From a virus: a stretch of DNA of 32,498 nucleotides. Positions 31,161 through 32,498 of the stretch are shown in pieces. The stretch is taken from positions 1 to 32,498 of IMG/VR virus record IMGVR_UViG_3300032058_000005; one strand, written 5' to 3'. The notes beneath the pieces are model-generated. The model saw nothing but the letters and a program-made list of their open reading frames with translations, was not told the origin of the DNA and searched no databases. Numbering within the stretch: the stretch's first letter is position 1; each line of letters starts with the position of its first letter. Both the position numbers and the translations under genes were made by a program.

Positions 31161-32498
31161 GAAAAGGACTTCTATTTCAAGAGTTTCCCCATACAGCAGA
31201 TCTATATCTCCAAGCGCTCTGAAAACAGCGTCTAACCCTATTAACTTTATCCTGAAAAGGACGATCTATCAACAACCAAAAACCGGACCTGTAATAGAGA
31301 TCGGCACATCTATTCACAGTGTTCTCGAAGAAGCGTTTAAAACTATATCGGAAAAACAAGAGTACTTTAAGCGTAAAAACATTACTCCCGGCGGAAAAGA
31401 GATAGAAAAAATCGTATCAAGAGTAGCATCTGTTGCGAGAAGTAAGCTCGCTCCTATGAGTGGCGACTTCAGGATGAGTGAGTTCAAGTATGCAAAAGAC
31501 ATGATAGAGAAGTATGGGAGCATGATCTTAGAGGATCCGACACTCTCCGTCTTTGTCGAAACACCAATGTCCTCGAAAATGTTCTCGGACCAGTTCCTTG
31601 TCAGGGCTGTACCAGACCTCATGATAGTCAAGAATCTGAGAAAAGAGCAAGGCAAAGCAGTTGCTGATGCAGTGTCTATAGTTGACTGGAAAAGCTTTGC
31701 CGACGAATTGCACACAGACTTCGTCCACCTTGGCCAGGATCCACAGAAAAGAATTCTCACAACACTTGCATCTCAGACGTTTAACACCGAAAGGGTTGAT
31801 TTCACCTTTGAGATAAACAAGCAAGCTCTAGAAATATTTGCAACAAGAGACAAGAATATCAAAGAGTTCCTTGAGTTCAATCTTCGAGAAAATATCAACT
31901 CTAATTCGGTAAACTCTGTTGGTAGAAGATTCCACCTAATTGATATTAACGAAGAGATAGATAGGATACGGTATGATGTCGAACAGTATGAAGAGCTGCT
32001 GAAAATAACGCAAGACTACTACCAAGCATTTGGGAGTGAAGGAATACCATTCTTACTAAAAAGGATGACCGAGGGTCCTATCTACGACTTTCCTTGTGGA
32101 CGACAATGCAGAACGTGTTATGTTCGCGAGTTGTGTCCCTACAGTGATTTCATACAGAGCAGAATAGAAAGAGGATACATAGGAGAACCGGGAGTACCAG
32201 GTTTCAAGTCAGAAACGAAAAGGTCAATAGAAAGTGACGAATTCAAGGCTTTCCTTGAGCGGACTAAGAAATCTACAGAATTCGGGCTTCATGATGCAGC
32301 AAAGAAATTCTCTCAGCGCGTTTTCGAAACAGCTAAGAACCAAAGGCTTTCAATGGATCAGTATAGGAACATGCGTCCTATTCTGATGGAGTCATACAAA
32401 AAGTTGGAAAACTATTCCCGCAATGCGTTCATGCATAGGTTTGTGACAGAAGGATCTGAACTGCCACCACTTATGCCATTCTCAATAACAGACAGGGC
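31153..32498 (+). CDS. PD-(D/E)XK nuclease with four-Cys cluster (RecB/Cas4-like), 3'-truncated
   Basis: The frame runs unbroken from ATG at 31153 to the window end (448 codons visible). The nuclease core is recognisable: SPSALKTASNPINF (about 19-32), GTSIHSVLEEAF with H55, D155 in VPDLM, D178-W-K180 in IVDWKS, and Q198 in GQDPQKR. These are the H, D, D-x-K and Q positions of RecB/Cas4-family exonucleases. A Cys cluster C315-x3-C319-x2-C322-x5-C328 follows, like the iron-sulfur cysteines of Cas4/AddB, though all four lie together C-terminally. The role may be DNA end resection in recombination or packaging. The C-terminal 120 residues are helical and not identified. Confidence 0.85.
   Translation, partial: MDKKRTSISRVSPYSRSISPSALKTASNPINFILKRTIYQQPKTGPVIEIGTSIHSVLEEAFKTISEKQEYFKRKNITPGGKEIEKIVSRVASVARSKLAPMSGDFRMSEFKYAKDMIEKYGSMILEDPTLSVFVETPMSSKMFSDQFLVRAVPDLMIVKNLRKEQGKAVADAVSIVDWKSFADELHTDFVHLGQDPQKRILTTLASQTFNTERVDFTFEINKQALEIFATRDKNIKEFLEFNLRENINSNSVNSVGRRFHLIDINEEIDRIRYDVEQYEELLKITQDYYQAFGSEGIPFLLKRMTEGPIYDFPCGRQCRTCYVRELCPYSDFIQSRIERGYIGEPGVPGFKSETKRSIESDEFKAFLERTKKSTEFGLHDAAKKFSQRVFETAKNQRLSMDQYRNMRPILMESYKKLENYSRNAFMHRFVTEGSELPPLMPFSITDR

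Overview
The window is a contiguous 32.5-kb piece of the genome of a large contractile-tailed phage (myovirus-like). The evidence is an ordered head and tail module on the minus strand: large terminase, portal, prohead protease with scaffold, capsid-associated protein, HK97-fold major capsid protein, neck genes, tail sheath and a tube-like protein. Coding density is very high. The longest non-coding stretch is about 126 bases (17310-17435), no gap exceeds 300 bases, and I saw no tRNA, rRNA, CRISPR array or insertion sequence. Most starts have strong purine-rich Shine-Dalgarno sites (AGGAGG, AAGGAG). Arginine is mostly AGA/AGG and isoleucine is often ATA. This fits a phage of a low-to-moderate GC bacterium with strong SD use (Firmicutes- or Thermotogae-like), but the host is inference only. 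Both ends cut through genes.

Layout. (1) 1-4025, plus strand: a 5'-truncated unknown gene, a Cys-rich zinc-ribbon-like protein, an unknown, a GDP-mannose 4,6-dehydratase, a GT4-type glycosyltransferase and an unknown, mostly coupled by short overlaps. (2) 3937-6899, minus strand: thymidylate kinase, RecA, two small unknowns, a DUF1360-like membrane protein and an unknown. (3) 6987-7901, plus strand: one coiled-coil protein divergent from the kinase gene. (4) 7891-8788, minus strand: an exported protein and a small unknown. (5) 8886-11046, plus strand: a structural protein paralogous to the tube-like protein, plus two small genes, ending at a terminator shared with the late genes. (6) 11134-27915, minus strand: the late morphogenesis module, split into two apparent transcription units by a terminator and promoter between capsid and neck genes. 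(7) 28004-32498, plus strand: two basic proteins of possible virion role, a K/E-rich protein, two unknowns including a Cys-motif protein, and a 3'-truncated PD-(D/E)XK nuclease with a four-Cys cluster, a complete frame that runs off the window edge.

How the parts work together. Terminase pumps DNA through the portal into a shell built from the capsid protein on an acidic scaffold, and the protease matures it. The scaffold appears to be made both as the C-terminal half of the protease gene and from its own internal start at 20602. The neck genes join the head to a sheath-and-tube tail. RecA and the RecB/Cas4-like nuclease point to phage-encoded recombination or replication, thymidylate kinase to nucleotide supply, and the sugar genes to glycosylation of DNA, virion or host surface.

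Most notable items: an 882-residue protein with hydrophobic segments and a DnaJ-type double CxxCxGxG zinc motif lodged between terminase and portal; the nested in-frame scaffold start; an identical 12-mer extended -10 promoter in front of both late units; and a second, longer copy of the tube-like protein encoded on the opposite strand.
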